The translations under genes were made by a program, and so were the position numbers. The notes under the pieces were generated by a model. It ran no database searches and was not told the DNA's origin. It saw only the letters and a program-made list of their open reading frames with translations. From Tanypteryx hageni (taxonomy: Eukaryota; Arthropoda; Insecta; Odonata; Petaluridae), in assembly GCA_028673005.1 (NCBI GenBank), contig CM054116.1, positions 146,503,173-146,567,172 of the forward strand: DNA of 64,000 nt, read 5' to 3'. Positions 46,483 through 57,720 of the stretch are shown here, one piece after another (position 1 is the stretch's first letter; each line of letters begins with the position of its first letter).

Positions 46483-47089
46483 CCTAAAAATTGCGTTTTG
46501 TATTATAGCTACTTATAAAGGTTGTTTTGTATCTATATTTTGGAAAGTAAAATAACTTACAGTAATTTGTGTAATTTTTTACTGAACCAACATCACAGTC
46601 CTTTCTTGGCACCAAGGAAATATGGTCAGCCTAAATGATAGCAACGCCTGTAAGACTAACTTCGTGACTCCCGTCTCTTGAATGTGCTCACATTTTTATT
46701 TGTGAAAATAATAGAAAGAAAGAAAAACAGAAATATTTCATTTCATGCGACTCCTTTCAAAATAATAATTTTTTCTTAATGTCAGTCAATACATAAAAAA
46801 ATCTTGGATTTGGCACCTATGGCAGCGGCCACATTGGCCATACCCTCCCTATGTCTCTGCCTATAAGTTAGGCTACTTGTGTGTCAAGGCAAGCAGCCAA
46901 TTACTAAATAATTTGCAGAAAATGGAAATATGCATACATTGGTGAGAAACTTCAGGTAATTATTTTACATAAGTCTCTGCACAATGTAATAAATTATCCA
47001 GACTTTTCCTTTGTTTATAAAAGAGAAACATATGAAAAAACAAGTTGTGGGCCTAGGGTTAATAGACAGCAAAATTTGTTTTTCATTGA

Positions 47090-48490
47090 CATTGAAAATT
47101 AATAAGGTGAAAGATATCTCAGACGGTACAATAAGAAACCTTCTATTACAATTCTTTAATTTCGACAAAAATTTATAATCGTTTACTCTTCCTACCTTGA
47201 ACATCAATATGTACATTTTCCTTTCCTTTCAACTGAACATTTGTATGAATCAATTAAGCAAATTGAACTTATTACATTACATTATTATTACATTATTACT
47301 TTCAATGTCGTACTAACATACTTTTTATCTCCTGGAGCTCATTTTGTTTCGTAGATTTGACTTTAAAATACTTACGTGTCAAATTTGACTCCCAAAATCA
47401 GCCCTTGAATGGGATAATGTATGATTAAGCTAAAATTGGTAATATCTTCAAACGTGTTTCCACCAGTTGCATTCCTAGAACCAATTCCTGTCCAAGAATT
47501 AAATGTTTTTCAGAGACATGACCACATTTTATCATGCAGTTTCCTTCACTGGAACTTAATTTGAGTGAAATAACGATATTTTGAAAGTGATTCGATCGAT
47601 TGTTTATTATGATTATTTGAAAATAAATAAGAAGTCGACAAATTTGTCGGTAAATGTGAATTAATCCTTACTATTACATATTTTGAAGAGTTTGTTGGTT
47701 TTTGCAAAAAGAAATTCATATTTCCCAAATAGCTACAGATGCCAGATTTTGAATAAACAATCCAACCACTGAAATTAGCCTAATGCGCTAATTTTTATAC
47801 CGAAATACTTTATGTAAAAGTTGAAGCAATTATTTTAGTTTATTACGGATTCATCTATTGCTGAGCGCCAGTAAGATATGCATGATTAAGACAAGCGAGT
47901 GCAAGAGCAGAAGAAACTAATGACCAAATGGATTTACGACTTCAAGAACAATGAAAGTGAAAGATATCACAGAAGTTTCAATAAGAAAAGTTCTACAACA
48001 TTTCTTTAATTTTAACCAAAATATTATCTTTAAATTTCTCCTTCCTAAATATCTATATTTACACTTTGCTTTCTCTTCAACTCAAAATTTGTATGGATAA
48101 GTAAAGCTAAATATGCATATTAGATTATAATAACACTTTCCATGTCATACATCACACTTTTTATCGCCAAGTTCGATTTCAAAGTCTGGGAACTCATTTT
48201 CTTTCATAGGTTTGACTTTAAAATATTCACGTAACGAATTAGACCCACAAAATCAGCCTTTGCATGAGATAACGTATGGTTAAACTAAATTCGAATATAT
48301 CTTCAAATGTGTTTCCACTGGTTGCATCCCTAGAGCTTTCAATTCCAAAGGTTTTAATATTTTTGAGAATCATGACCACATAAAATAATGCAGTTTCTTC
48401 CACTGGAGATCAATTCAAGTGAAATAACTATATTTTAAAAGTGATTCCATCGACTGTTTATGATTATCTGATAAAAAAATACAGTCGCCA
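47090..48490 (+). repeat. Diverged tandem duplication, unit about 845 bp
   Basis: Copy 1 (about 47090-47640) and copy 2 (about 47940-48490) share a series of words: GTGAAAGATATC, TTCTTTAATTT, GACTTTAAAATA, AAAATCAGCC, ATATCTTCAAA.GTGTTTCCAC, and ATGACCACAT...ATGCAGTTTC, in the same order. The overall similarity looks like 75-80%. No coding potential. It may be an old duplicated element. Confidence 0.75.
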
Positions 48491-48639
48491 CATATTTCGA
48501 TAAAGGATGAGGGAAAAATTTATTTATTTGGGCAAAAGATGGAAAGATATGAAATATTGTATACCATTAAGCACTACAATAAAATTTAACCTGGTTTCAT
48601 TATTTGGTTTTATTCTCAAATCTTCCTCAATATCTTTTA

Positions 48640-48682
48640 TCTTGACTTAAAAACCCGAGCAATACTGGGTAATTTCATCTAG
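48640..48682 (+). mobile_element. Helitron-like 3' terminus
   Basis: A hairpin-capable ACCCGAGCAATACTGGGT at about 48653-48670 is followed 8 bases later by CTAG and then T (48679-48683). A short hairpin before CTRR and insertion next to a T is the Helitron 3' signature, and this hairpin wording resembles those in arthropod Helitrons. The 5' end was not located. Confidence 0.4.
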
Positions 48683-48683
48683 T

Positions 48684-49434
48684 TCATAATAAAACAAAAA
48701 TCGCACTTTTTCTAAATATATTTTTCCCACTGCCGATTTCACCATGATACGGCATAAGCTGGTGATAGGAGGTATAGGGTTGTAATGTAATGTTGTTGTA
48801 TTAATGTATATTAATGAAGAAAAAGGGGGAGAGGGATGGGAGGGGGAGAAACCATTATAAAGACACCAATGACAAGCAGAGACAAAGTGAACACATTGTG
48901 ACCAAGGGACGGAGATTAGTGGTAATATGTAGGATTCTAGGTGATCGGGAAGCAGAGGGGGAGAAAAGTGGGAGGGGAAAGGTAGTAGGTTGCAAAAAGA
49001 AAATAGCCATGAGTACTCGGAAGCGATTACGGAGGGGATAATATGGTTGAGGGGAATGGTTAGGAAAAACATTCAGTCAACAATTTGGTGCTTGACGCAT
49101 TTATAATTTCAATTTGTTACATTGCGCCCAGTTTTTGTCCTTAGGGTAACAAACTTAGAATTTTTGGCCAAAATCACTTGTATGTTTGTTGTCTATTAAA
49201 TGTTTGGCAAATAATGAAGTGGGGTCGTTCATATGGGTTTGAAAGTTTGTCAGAGAAATATATTGTGAAAAAGTACAATTTTTGTTTTATTATGAATAAT
49301 AGAACTCGTTATTTCAAGCAATAAAATATCCTGCAATACATGGTGCTAACAGTCCAATGTTTTCCTGGAAATTCGGTAACCAGTCTCAAAACTTTAAAAT
49401 TGCCATGAAACATATTTAGAACTTCACAAGACTT
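48684..49434. other. No gene recognised
   Basis: A purine-rich stretch (48810-49050) makes open frames on both strands, but these look like composition effects. The 3' LTR of the gypsy element expected here is not seen. Confidence 0.4.
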
Positions 49435-52400
49435 TCACTCACCAAGCTCCTTAGTGTTACTGCTAACACGGCTCAACCGTTCACTCAAAGGAACATCATC
49501 AAGCTCCTCAACGTCATCTGCACCTTCCTCAAGAACTGACAACAGGTGTTGGACATCATTGCTAATAGACCTTTCTCTTGGCCATGGCCTAATTTGTTCA
49601 GTGGTGGCTTTGGTTATGGTTGTCGTACCAACTTTCTGCAGTTCATACCGACCATTCGGCAAACAGTTGGTAACCTCGAACGGGCCTAGAAACTCATACC
49701 CGGTTTTGCTGGTGTGCATATTTGAGTCTCGGTGCATTAGAATAAAATCGCCTTTGATTAAACAAGCATTGTTGCGACGACGTAAATTAGCAGAGGGAGC
49801 ACAGTCATTTGTGGTTTGCAATAGCTTGTCTACTCGTTCACGATCCAACACGCGGTTTCGAACAGGGGTCAAATCAGTAGAAAGATCGGACAAAAGAGAT
49901 TGGATCAAAGGTGTTGAGCCGTCAATCCCTAGCAGCAACTGAAGAGGGGTAGCTTGGACTGTTTTCTGTATTGTAGTGTTCAATACTAGTTGGATCTTCC
50001 ACAAACTGCTTGACCATTCTGACTCAATGGAAGTTTCAATACGCAGCAAGTTCATGATTGTTCTCATGTACCATTCTATTTGTCCATTACTGCAATGGAT
50101 ATCGGGGTGACATAATGGTATTTGATCTGCCATTTTTCCAAATACTTTGGAAATGTGGTATTTTTGAAATTTGTACCAGCATCCATAATGATATGTCGTG
50201 GGGTGCCGAAGAGGGATATGACAGTTTGAAATTGTTTTCTTGTTTCATCTGTTTGAACCGTTTTCAATTGCATGGGGAGGCAATATTTCGTAAAAGCATC
50301 AACCAGGACGAGAAGATATTTGTGACCTCGACTAGTTACAGGCAATGGGTCAATACAATCCATATGTAAAGTGTGAAAAGGCTGTTTAGGCTTTTCCATT
50401 GGTTGAATGAATCCCTGTAGGGGTCCAGTTCTCGTTTTCTTAACAGCACAGACAAGAAAGTGTTTAGTACAGGTAGCCCTCGATTTGCACCGGTCCAATT
50501 TGTGCAGATTCAGAATAACGTCCATTTTGAAACCAGGAGGTCAAAAAGTGAAAAAATATATTTACTATTATTTAAAATGTTTTCTCATACTGCTTCTTAT
50601 ACGAAATCGTAATTCTTACATCGCTGATTTTGAATAAAAATTATAAATACGATCATCTCTGCGAATTTTCTCTAATGAGATCAATTAATCGGTCAAAGCT
50701 GCTTGTAAAATGTAAACTTTTACATATGCGAATTTGCTCTTATGCGATTTCATTACCGGCGCTTTAACCTATCAAAGGTCAAATTTAATCTCTGCGGACG
50801 TCCCGAGGTTATTTTTATTACGCAATTTTCTATAGGTCAGCATCTTACTTGAATGCAACTATCGCGTACTAGCAGAGATGACTGTACACATCGATCACAC
50901 AAAAGAATCCTCTCAGACATAGATAAACTCACTGATGAGCTCTGCGAGATTGACCACGACTGAGAGTGGAGCGCTAGAGCGGAGAGGAGCATTATGGCAT
51001 CCATGAGGCCTTATCATGAAATTTTGATAGAAAGAAAGAAGAAATCACGACAGTCCACACTGCATGCTTTCTTTAAAAACGTGATGATCCTCAACCAGGG
51101 ACTTCGTCGGAGAACTAACGCTGCTTCATACGCCATTGCCGGTTGTAAATGTACAAAATATATTTTTTAAATTCCCTTTATTATATTTACGTTATTTCAG
51201 AACTTTAAATGCAATGCCATTATATTACTCATCAATGTTTGGGTGCCGGGAATGCATGTCATTGACTTCCCATTGATTTACATTATAAAATCGTTTCAAT
51301 TTACGCCGATTCCGATTATGCCGGTTTGTCCAGGAACGCATCCCCGGCGTAAATCGAGGGCTACCTGTATAATTTTTCACAAACTGCCTCATACGAGGAA
51401 ACCAGAAATGTTCAGAGATGGAAGAGAATGTTTTGTCAGGGCCTATATGGCATTGCTCATAATGGAAAATACAGACAAGACATAATCTGCTCAGATGGGG
51501 TACGAACCATTGCAAATTAACCGTTTTATCATCATTGACTTGCTTGTGGTATAGCAGACCACCTTTTTCTGTGTACTGTTTGGGATCAAGTTTGCCATTT
51601 CGTAGGTCTTCCAACATTTTTTGGATTTCATTACTGCTCGTTTGTTCAATGTGTAGCCAAGTCTTATTTGTGACTCGTCTCACCGGGATCGGATTACGGC
51701 TGAGGAAATCAACATGAGGCAATGAGCTACCCTTGCGATACGCGATGTCGAATGTAAAATCCTGCATGTATACCCACCAGTGAGCAATGCGGGGTGAAAT
51801 ATCTCTCTTCATTGCGGTTGATTTTATGGCATTACAAAACACGAAAATACTTAAGTGCTTTTACAACATTTCAAGCTCATGCGAATGGTATTTTTCTGCG
51901 TCTTTATTCATCCGCCGACAAAAATATGCTAAGACACAAGTTATGTTATCACTTTTCTGCATAAGAATCGTACAACAGGGGTTTAGATGTTAGGTGTTGT
52001 ATGACATATAAATGTGCATCCTCCTGACTTTTTGACCAAACAAAGGGTTCACCATTTTTTGTTAGCTTAGTAATACATGCGGTAGCAAACTTGAGGATGA
52101 ATTTCTGAAAAAATCCGGTGAGGCCCATAAATTGCCGAATCTGTTTAACCGAGGTCAGTATCGGCATATCTGTTAAAGCTTCGATTTTTCACGTACTGGG
52201 TCGGATGCCATGCGAAGAAATTTCATTACCAAGATATTCAATTGAATTGTCTATAAAGCCGCACTTGGCGATGTTAGGCAAGAATCCACACTCACGGAGT
52301 GCGTCCAAGACTAAACAGAGCGATTTCAACCCTTCGTCAACCGTTTCTGATGAAATAAGTATGTCATCAACATACACTAGAGCAACTGTGTCTTTTAATT

Positions 52401-54085
52401 TTCCCAATGCTTCGTGAATTGCACGCAAAAAACAGCATTAGCGAGGCCAAATGGGACTCTGAGGTACACGTAATGACCGTCAGGCATAATAAAAGCTGTT
52501 TTATCGATTGAATCCTCGTGAACGGGGATCTGGTGAAAACCAGACACCATATCTAGCGATGTGAAATATCTGCTTTTACCTAGGCGATCAAGTAGATCGT
52601 CGATGAGGGGCAGGGGATAACGATCTTTAATTGTAATGCAATTTAGTTCGTGCTAATCAACGCACATACGATAGGATCCGTCTTTCTTTTTGACAAGGAG
52701 ACTCGGACTCGCAAAGGTTGATTGACTTGCACATATGATTTTATTTACCAACAAATCATCAATTATGGCGCGCACTGCGGCCCACTCGTTCATAGCCAAG
52801 CGGTATGGGAGTCGTTTCACCGTACATTCCTTTTCTGACTGAATTATTAAGCTGTCATTGGTCACTAGACTCATGTGATTCCCAAGGGTCAACATATCTG
52901 TGTAGGATTCGAGTAAAATCAAAAGGGCATCCTTATTTTGACCAACGGCATCGGTGTCAACACTAGCAAAATTATTGGTGTGAACAGCACGATTCACAGA
53001 AAAAGGTAACTCCCATGTAATTTTAGTACCTTGGTGATTTATGACTGTGAACACGGTGGGGTCTTTAAATACATCTCATCCGATAAATACATCGTAATCC
53101 AGAGCGTAATCCGAAGCAACAAGAAATGTCAGATTAAGAATCTGTCCAGTTATTTCAACATGGCCAGAAAACATCTGGTGGGAAATGAGAGGACCAGGAG
53201 TGATCCCTTTCAGTGGAACCCAAGTGTCTCTCATCTTTTCTCAGAATAGAGGCACGAACTTTTCTGAAATCAGTGTACAGCCGGCACCAGTATCAACCAA
53301 TCCACGAAAGAATTTTCCGTCGATAACAATGTTATTAGCTTTTCACCAACAGAACAAAAATTAACACTCTTATGCTTGTCAATAGCAGCTTTAGTAAAAC
53401 AATTTGCAATAACATGACCCCGTTTACTGCAAAAAGAACAAGTGTGTATATCACGGTTTGCTACTGCGACCATACCAACGGGTCTGACGTCACCCAATGA
53501 GGGCGCTCTCGACAAAGAACAATCGGTGCGAATATGCCCAAATTTGCCACATCCATAGCATTTGGGAGAGCTCCTAAGGCGGGGTGAGTTATTCGAGGGG
53601 AGGGATGACGTCAAGGAACGACCGTTTCCGAGGAATTTGAGAGCGGTCCCGCATTCGAGTGGTCTTAGGAAATATCGCACACATATCTTTCATAAGAATT
53701 TACATGTAAGCTATTAAAAGCAGCAGCTTCCTTGAATAAACTCCCCAGGTTTCTTTTAGGCAGGAAGGCTTTGAGAAAATCTCATCGAAACATGTTCCAA
53801 TCACGTAGATCGGGTCCCATCATTCAAACCATGACTTGGCATTATTAAGTAAATAAGGCAAAACTCTTACCACAATGTCCAGGTCATTCCAATTAAATTG
53901 AGAACTTAATGCCCTACCCATTTAGCAGCTTCATGAAATTCTGGGCAAAATACCGGCGCACTGAATAATTCAGCATGGGCACCACTCGTACGCTGCACAT
54001 TCAGCATCTGATAGGCAAATTCCGCAAAAGCCTCCTTGAGCGAGTCCATCACCGATTGACCTGACACAGGATCGGGCTCAGACAT
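49435..54085 (-). pseudogene. Ty3/gypsy element 2, gag-pol pseudogene
   Basis: Gag begins at 54085 (MSEPDPVSGQ) and ends in two zinc knuckles, CYGCGKFGHIRTDC and CSFCSKRGHVIANC (53400-53570). The protease motif LVDTGAGCTLIS lies at about 53265-53300 in a shifted frame. RT follows with SPLLVKKKDGSYRMCVD (52653-53054) and an intact YVDD box (ALVYVDDILIS, 52189-52428), then RNase H remains and the YRKGSSLPHVDFLSRNP end (51700-51790). Integrase includes the HHCC part (51372-51470), core with HMDCID, IMDAGTNF and the Glu of NGQIEWYMR, and a C-terminal domain ending at 49435. Many frameshifts and a 0.9-kb insertion at 50470-51367 break it. Order gag-PR-RT-RH-IN is Ty3/gypsy. Confidence 0.92.
50470..51367. 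mobile_element. pogo/Tigger-like element inside the gypsy integrase
   Basis: Terminal inverted repeats are left CAGGTAGCCCTCGATTTGC and right (reverse complement) CAGGTAGCCCTCGATTTAC, with TA flanks at 50468-50469 and 51368-51369. The 898-bp interior keeps a decayed plus-strand coding tail (about 50920-51090) ending in RQSTLHAFFK, like the C-termini of Tigger-type transposases. It is therefore a deletion derivative. It splits the integrase zinc-binding domain of gypsy element 2, so it is younger. Confidence 0.85.
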
Positions 54086-54155
54086 CGTGCTGGTAAAAAC
54101 ACTCTGATAAAACCATCTGGTGGTGTCAAAATTAACCGGTTCAATCCCATTCTGA
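54086..54155 (-). other. gypsy element 2 leader and primer-binding-site region
   Basis: On the minus strand, sequence just inside the LTR reads TCAGAATGGGATTGAACC. Many gypsy elements start TGG-containing primer-binding sites at this spot. The primer tRNA cannot be named with confidence. Confidence 0.4.
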
Positions 54156-54410
54156 TGTTAGAAATCTTGAAAGGAAAATAAGAAAAATGAGCAGTATGGA
54201 CGCGTTCAGAACAGATATTTATTCCACAACAGCGGCAAGCGAGCTGAGCCAACAGCACTCCACCAATGCTACTCTCTCAATGCCCTGGGGGAAAGTGGCT
54301 GGATCAGAAGCGGCTGTCGTCCACGTCTTACCCACGTCACTCTGACGTCATGCTGGCGATGCGCTTGTTTCCAGTTGATTCTCGGCTATTTCTCGGTTTC
54401 GTTGCTAACA
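54156..54410 (-). repeat. 5' LTR of gypsy element 2
   Basis: The minus strand begins TGTTAGCAACG and ends TTTCTAACA, with perfect hexamer inverted termini TGTTAG...CTAACA. Near the 3' side lies a polyadenylation signal AATAAATATC (about 54220). It lies 70 bp before the gag start. Length is 255 bp. The matching 3' LTR was not found, so the element is truncated at its 3' side. Confidence 0.75.
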
Positions 54411-54865
54411 GTATAATTTTATTCAATTCTATTCAATTTAAATCATATTTAATGTAATTTAACTTATTGTCTCAATGTGGAGGACCATTATTTTGAATCT
54501 TAAGTTTAAACATTTGTAACTTTTTAAAACTATTATTTGAGTAAAAATATTTTGGAATTAATCTCATATTTTTATTTAGTTGCAAGATATCTATCATGTC
54601 AATGGGGCAGTGGCTCTTCAAGTAGGATGCATTCTTTTCTGTGTCAGCTGATGCAGTTAATATACAGTCCACCAGTAGTTTTTAATATTTTTACTGGTAT
54701 TTCCTCGGAATACTTTCTGAGAATTAATTTTTAAAAATATGAGCAGGAAAACACTTAAAATCCATGGGATTTAAATCAGGATTGAGGGTTTAATGCTAGT
54801 GATTTGATGAAGAATTAAGAACACACTGATCTTGTAGCATTAATTCTATTTTATCATTTGTACAG
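54411..54865. other. Intron end upstream of the C2-domain exon
   Basis: AT-rich, with no gene. It finishes with ATCATTTGTACAG, the splice acceptor of the next exon. Confidence 0.6.
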
Positions 54866-54980
54866 GTGCAATACAGACCTCTCAGACAATGACATCGAAT
54901 TGACAGTCATAAGAGGTATCAACTACAACATCCCTAATGGTGCGGAAACATATGTGAGGTTTGAATTCCCGTACCCTGCA
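54866..54980 (+). CDS. lgd: CC2D1 / lgd orthologue, C2-domain exon 1
   Basis: A 115-bp exon between acceptor TACAG and donor GTAAGT. Joined with the last two bases of the exon at 28190 it encodes CNTDLSDNDIELTVIRG, then INYNIPNGAETYVRFEFPYPA. This is the start of the CC2D1-type C2 domain; the ETYVRFEFPYP block is conserved from insects to mammals (DAFVRFDFPYP in the human protein). The family usually has a few more residues (a PKDVD-like loop) before TYV; here that loop is short. The C2 domain of this protein is needed for membrane or partner binding. It ends on a codon border (phase 0). Confidence 0.88.
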
Positions 54981-55091
54981 GTAAGTATGTCTATTTATAT
55001 ATTATTTAATAGAATAAATTGGTAAATTGTCTTGCTTTATTTCTCATTTTATTCAAAGGGTTATCAGAATCTCAAAATATCTTCATTTTAG
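54981..55091 (+). other. Short lgd intron (111 bp)
   Basis: Begins GTAAGTATGT and ends CTTCATTTTAG. It is phase 0 on both sides and free of mobile elements, in contrast to the 26.7-kb intron before it. Confidence 0.85.
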
Positions 55092-55240
55092 GAAAACCCC
55101 CAGAAAGATAAAACCCAAATCTCTAAGGACATCAACCCTCTCTATGAGCAAGTTTATCTTCTAGCTATGCAACGCTCTTCAAGACCTTGCCAACGAATTT
55201 TTCGGCGCCAGTCAATTAAATTGGAGGTGTGGTCCAAAGG
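55092..55240 (+). CDS. lgd: CC2D1 / lgd orthologue, C2-domain exon 2
   Basis: A 149-bp exon after TTTTAG, before donor GTATGT. It encodes ENPQKDKTQISKDINPLYEQ, then VYLLAMQRSSRPCQRIFRR and QSIKLEVWSKG, the central strands of the C2 domain. The pattern QKDKT..KD..P.(Y/F) and RS.R..(Q/R)R matches CC2D1 C2 domains, including human CC2D1A. It ends two bases into a Gly codon. The next exon would be expected to start with a GGFF-like motif, but I could not find it before 64000, so another long intron follows. Confidence 0.9.
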
Positions 55241-57200
55241 GTATGTCAAACATTCATCTGCATCACACTATGTGTCTAAATCTAACCAATTATAGGCTGA
55301 CCTAGTCTTATAAATTTTACATTTTCTTTTGAATGTCTTACTTCTCTGAATAAGGTACATACATATCTCAGTTTTTGGACAAACAAATTTCGTTAAATTC
55401 TTAATGCAGTCATCTGGATAATGATAACACCCTTTGCTACATATGTATAGTGCTTTCATTATTTATCATCAGTTATTCTTGACGCTTTTATCACAATTAA
55501 TTTTGATAATTGTATTTAAGGGCACTTTTAAATATTTTCAGGTCTTACCATGACTTGGGCCTTGATATTATGTGGATCTTTATTGAATCTCAAAATCTTA
55601 AACATCAAATAATTCCCTTCAGAAAATTATAAATTACTTATAGTTGTATTCAGAACAATAGAATATTTTATTTATAATAATTGCCTTCATTTTGAACTGT
55701 ACATAGTTTTGTATGCATTGTTGACTTGTTATAAAAGAGTTAAGTTTTCGATAGTGATAGGATGACTGGTTTCTCGTATGTGTGTGGCTTTGCTTGAAAT
55801 GTTAAACCTATTGTTTAAAATGTGCAAGGTATTCTTTGAAGCGTGTTTCTTATTTGTTTTGTTTGTCCAATGTATACTTTCACTTCTCTTTATGCTGATC
55901 TTGGTCTTTAGGCACATTCCGCTTCCAACTTCAGTTTGTCCGTCCATCCGTATGTTCATTCTCGGTTTCTACCAAACATATATTTATGAAATTTGATATT
56001 AAGGACTTACAGTCCAAGACAAGAAGAAAATCACAAAAATAAATCACATAAGCCAATCAGGGGTACAACTTGACTAGTGACAAAAAATGAACTTTCTGTT
56101 ATATCTCATAAATCTTTGAATCATATCAAAATAGTTTTCAAATAAACTTGTAAAATTAGTAACATAGAGTATTTCCTTTCCTATTATTATATTATTTTTG
56201 TAGAAGTATCAGTTATCAAGAAAATGGAACAAGAAAGTCGTAATTCGCTTTGAACTTAGAAAAATTCATGCATAGCTACTTAATTGCTGTTAACGTAAAC
56301 AATCTTATTGGTTACTGAAGTAAATAAGATCTGCTATAATTACAAAATATTTAGTATAGTATTTAGTATATTAAAATTACATAATATGTTTATTGATGCA
56401 CCAACTAAGGGGGGAGAAGAAATTTTTAATAGACAGAGATATAATCGGGTTGTGGTGTTTTGCTGTTTTATGGTGTGTGTTCAGTCAAATTATATCGTGT
56501 AGCTTCAAATACTCCATCGCACAAAACATGCCTATTTATGATACACTGTACACTTGCCTAACTTGTTTTAGGTTAGAAGTGCTTTTTAGTACACCACGGG
56601 AAATTCTAGCTTTACAATATAGCATATTTTTCATTTGTACTGTCAATTCTCGATTAAATTTAAAAATTATCCCCGGGGTATATATTCAAAATTACTTCAC
56701 AACAAAATAAAACTTATTTCTGTTAGTAAGTTATAGTAACACTTCAAACTGACAGATTTGACTCAAAATATTGCTTGAATTTTTACATTATAAAACCTCG
56801 CAACCACAAACCAAATATTGAATGCCGGAAGTTTAGAACCCATCATTCAATTGTTTTGATAGATATTTTTGTGGAACTATAGTTCATTGAACTGATTTGT
56901 CGTCCTGATTTTTGTACGTGCTACAAAGCTCTTTTAACTCATGAACTAAAGGAAATTCAGACTTGCTTATCCTGTATGAAACTGATAACACATACAGCAT
57001 ATAAATATATTTCACATAATAGTAAACACACAACTTCCATCATTGATATATGTATCGAAAATTGAATGCCGTCGCTGAAAAATATGGCGGTATGAGGCAG
57101 TCACTTTCCGGTTAGCATCTGCTTTTGAGTCACAATCATTTTTTTTATTAAAATGAGGATCAGAACCAAAGAACCAGATATCATCGGTGGGAAAACTCCT
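55241..57200. other. lgd intron, no element clearly recognised
   Basis: AT-rich. Around 55935-55995 a GTCCGTCCATCCGTATG word precedes TATGAAATTTGATATTAAGG, another instance of the recurring dispersed phrase. Open frames near 56.4 kb show no domain. Confidence 0.4.
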
Positions 57201-57221
57201 TAAGCCATAAAAGTTTATAAT

Positions 57222-57262
57222 AAACCCGATGCATTTTGCCCACTAAGTGGGCATCTTCAAGG
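57222..57262 (-). ncRNA. Second hammerhead-like motif (different family, decayed)
   Basis: On the minus strand: CCC, TTGAAGA (CTGAAGA core with C to T), perfect hairpin GCCCACTTAGTGGGC, AAAA in place of GAAA, ATGCATC (palindromic stem III ATGCAT plus cleavage C), GGG. Stem I CCC/GGG pairs. The architecture is the same as in the PLE motifs but with unrelated stems, so it derives from another element family. Two core changes predict no activity. Confidence 0.45.
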
Positions 57263-57329
57263 GCGAACTTCTCTCGACAGTGACTGAAAGGCTTTCAGCA
57301 ATTTAATTTTGCAATGCATATTGTATTAA

Positions 57330-57720
57330 TTGAAATCCGGATTGTATTTTTGGAATGAAAAATTTTGGTAGATACAATTGTTTTATCTTATGCTTCAAGG
57401 TAATTGAATGAGCAGTTGGGAAAAGAAGGGGAGGGAAAGGAAGGCGAAAGCAACATAGTAGCAAAATGTTACAAAAAGTTACCAAAACTTGGTAAAAGGG
57501 CCAAAGACAACAATGTTGATACAAAATATTCGGTAAGCTAAATAGAGGAGAATGATTTTGGATAAGGTATTCATTTAAGAGGGGCAATTCTTCACAAATA
57601 ATTATCTCTAGCTTTTCGAGAGCATCCAATTTGCGACCTTTACTTTCAAAATGTAGGAATTTAGGGTTGAAGGAACTATGATGATTGAGATTTAACAGAT
57701 GTTTCACAAATTGAGAATTC
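57330..57720 (-). pseudogene. Penelope-like element copy C, inverted GIY-YIG C-terminal part
   Basis: The minus strand encodes LNSQFVKHLLNLNHHSSFNP and RKLDALEKLEIIICEE, then the C-rich 3' region, matching copies A and B over the last part of the GIY-YIG domain. It stops abruptly near 57395 within the tail, before the hammerhead-like motif. It is joined head-to-head at 57720 with a plus-strand tail. Confidence 0.85.

Larger units (their letters stand above)
45500..46859. mobile_element. hAT-type unit with two different transposase tails, perfect 8-bp TSD
   Basis: Flanked by CCTATAAG at 45492-45499 and 46860-46867. Ends are left CAGAGGCGTAGCGA and right (reverse complement) CAGAGACATAGGGA, about 11 of 14 identical. 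Inside are two hAT C-terminal coding fragments pointing outward, one toward each end (next entries). No N-terminal or catalytic region is present. The unit moved, or was flanked by duplication, as one 1.36-kb piece. Confidence 0.85.

Noticed and set aside
48647..49072. A Pro/Ser-rich minus-strand ORF of 141 codons
   Set aside because: Low-complexity, purine-rich strand opposite, no motif; it overlaps a Helitron-like end.
49346..49352. 3' LTR border of gypsy element 2 (GCTAACA)
   Set aside because: Only the heptamer matches; sequence on either side differs from the 5' LTR and no polypurine tract adjoins.
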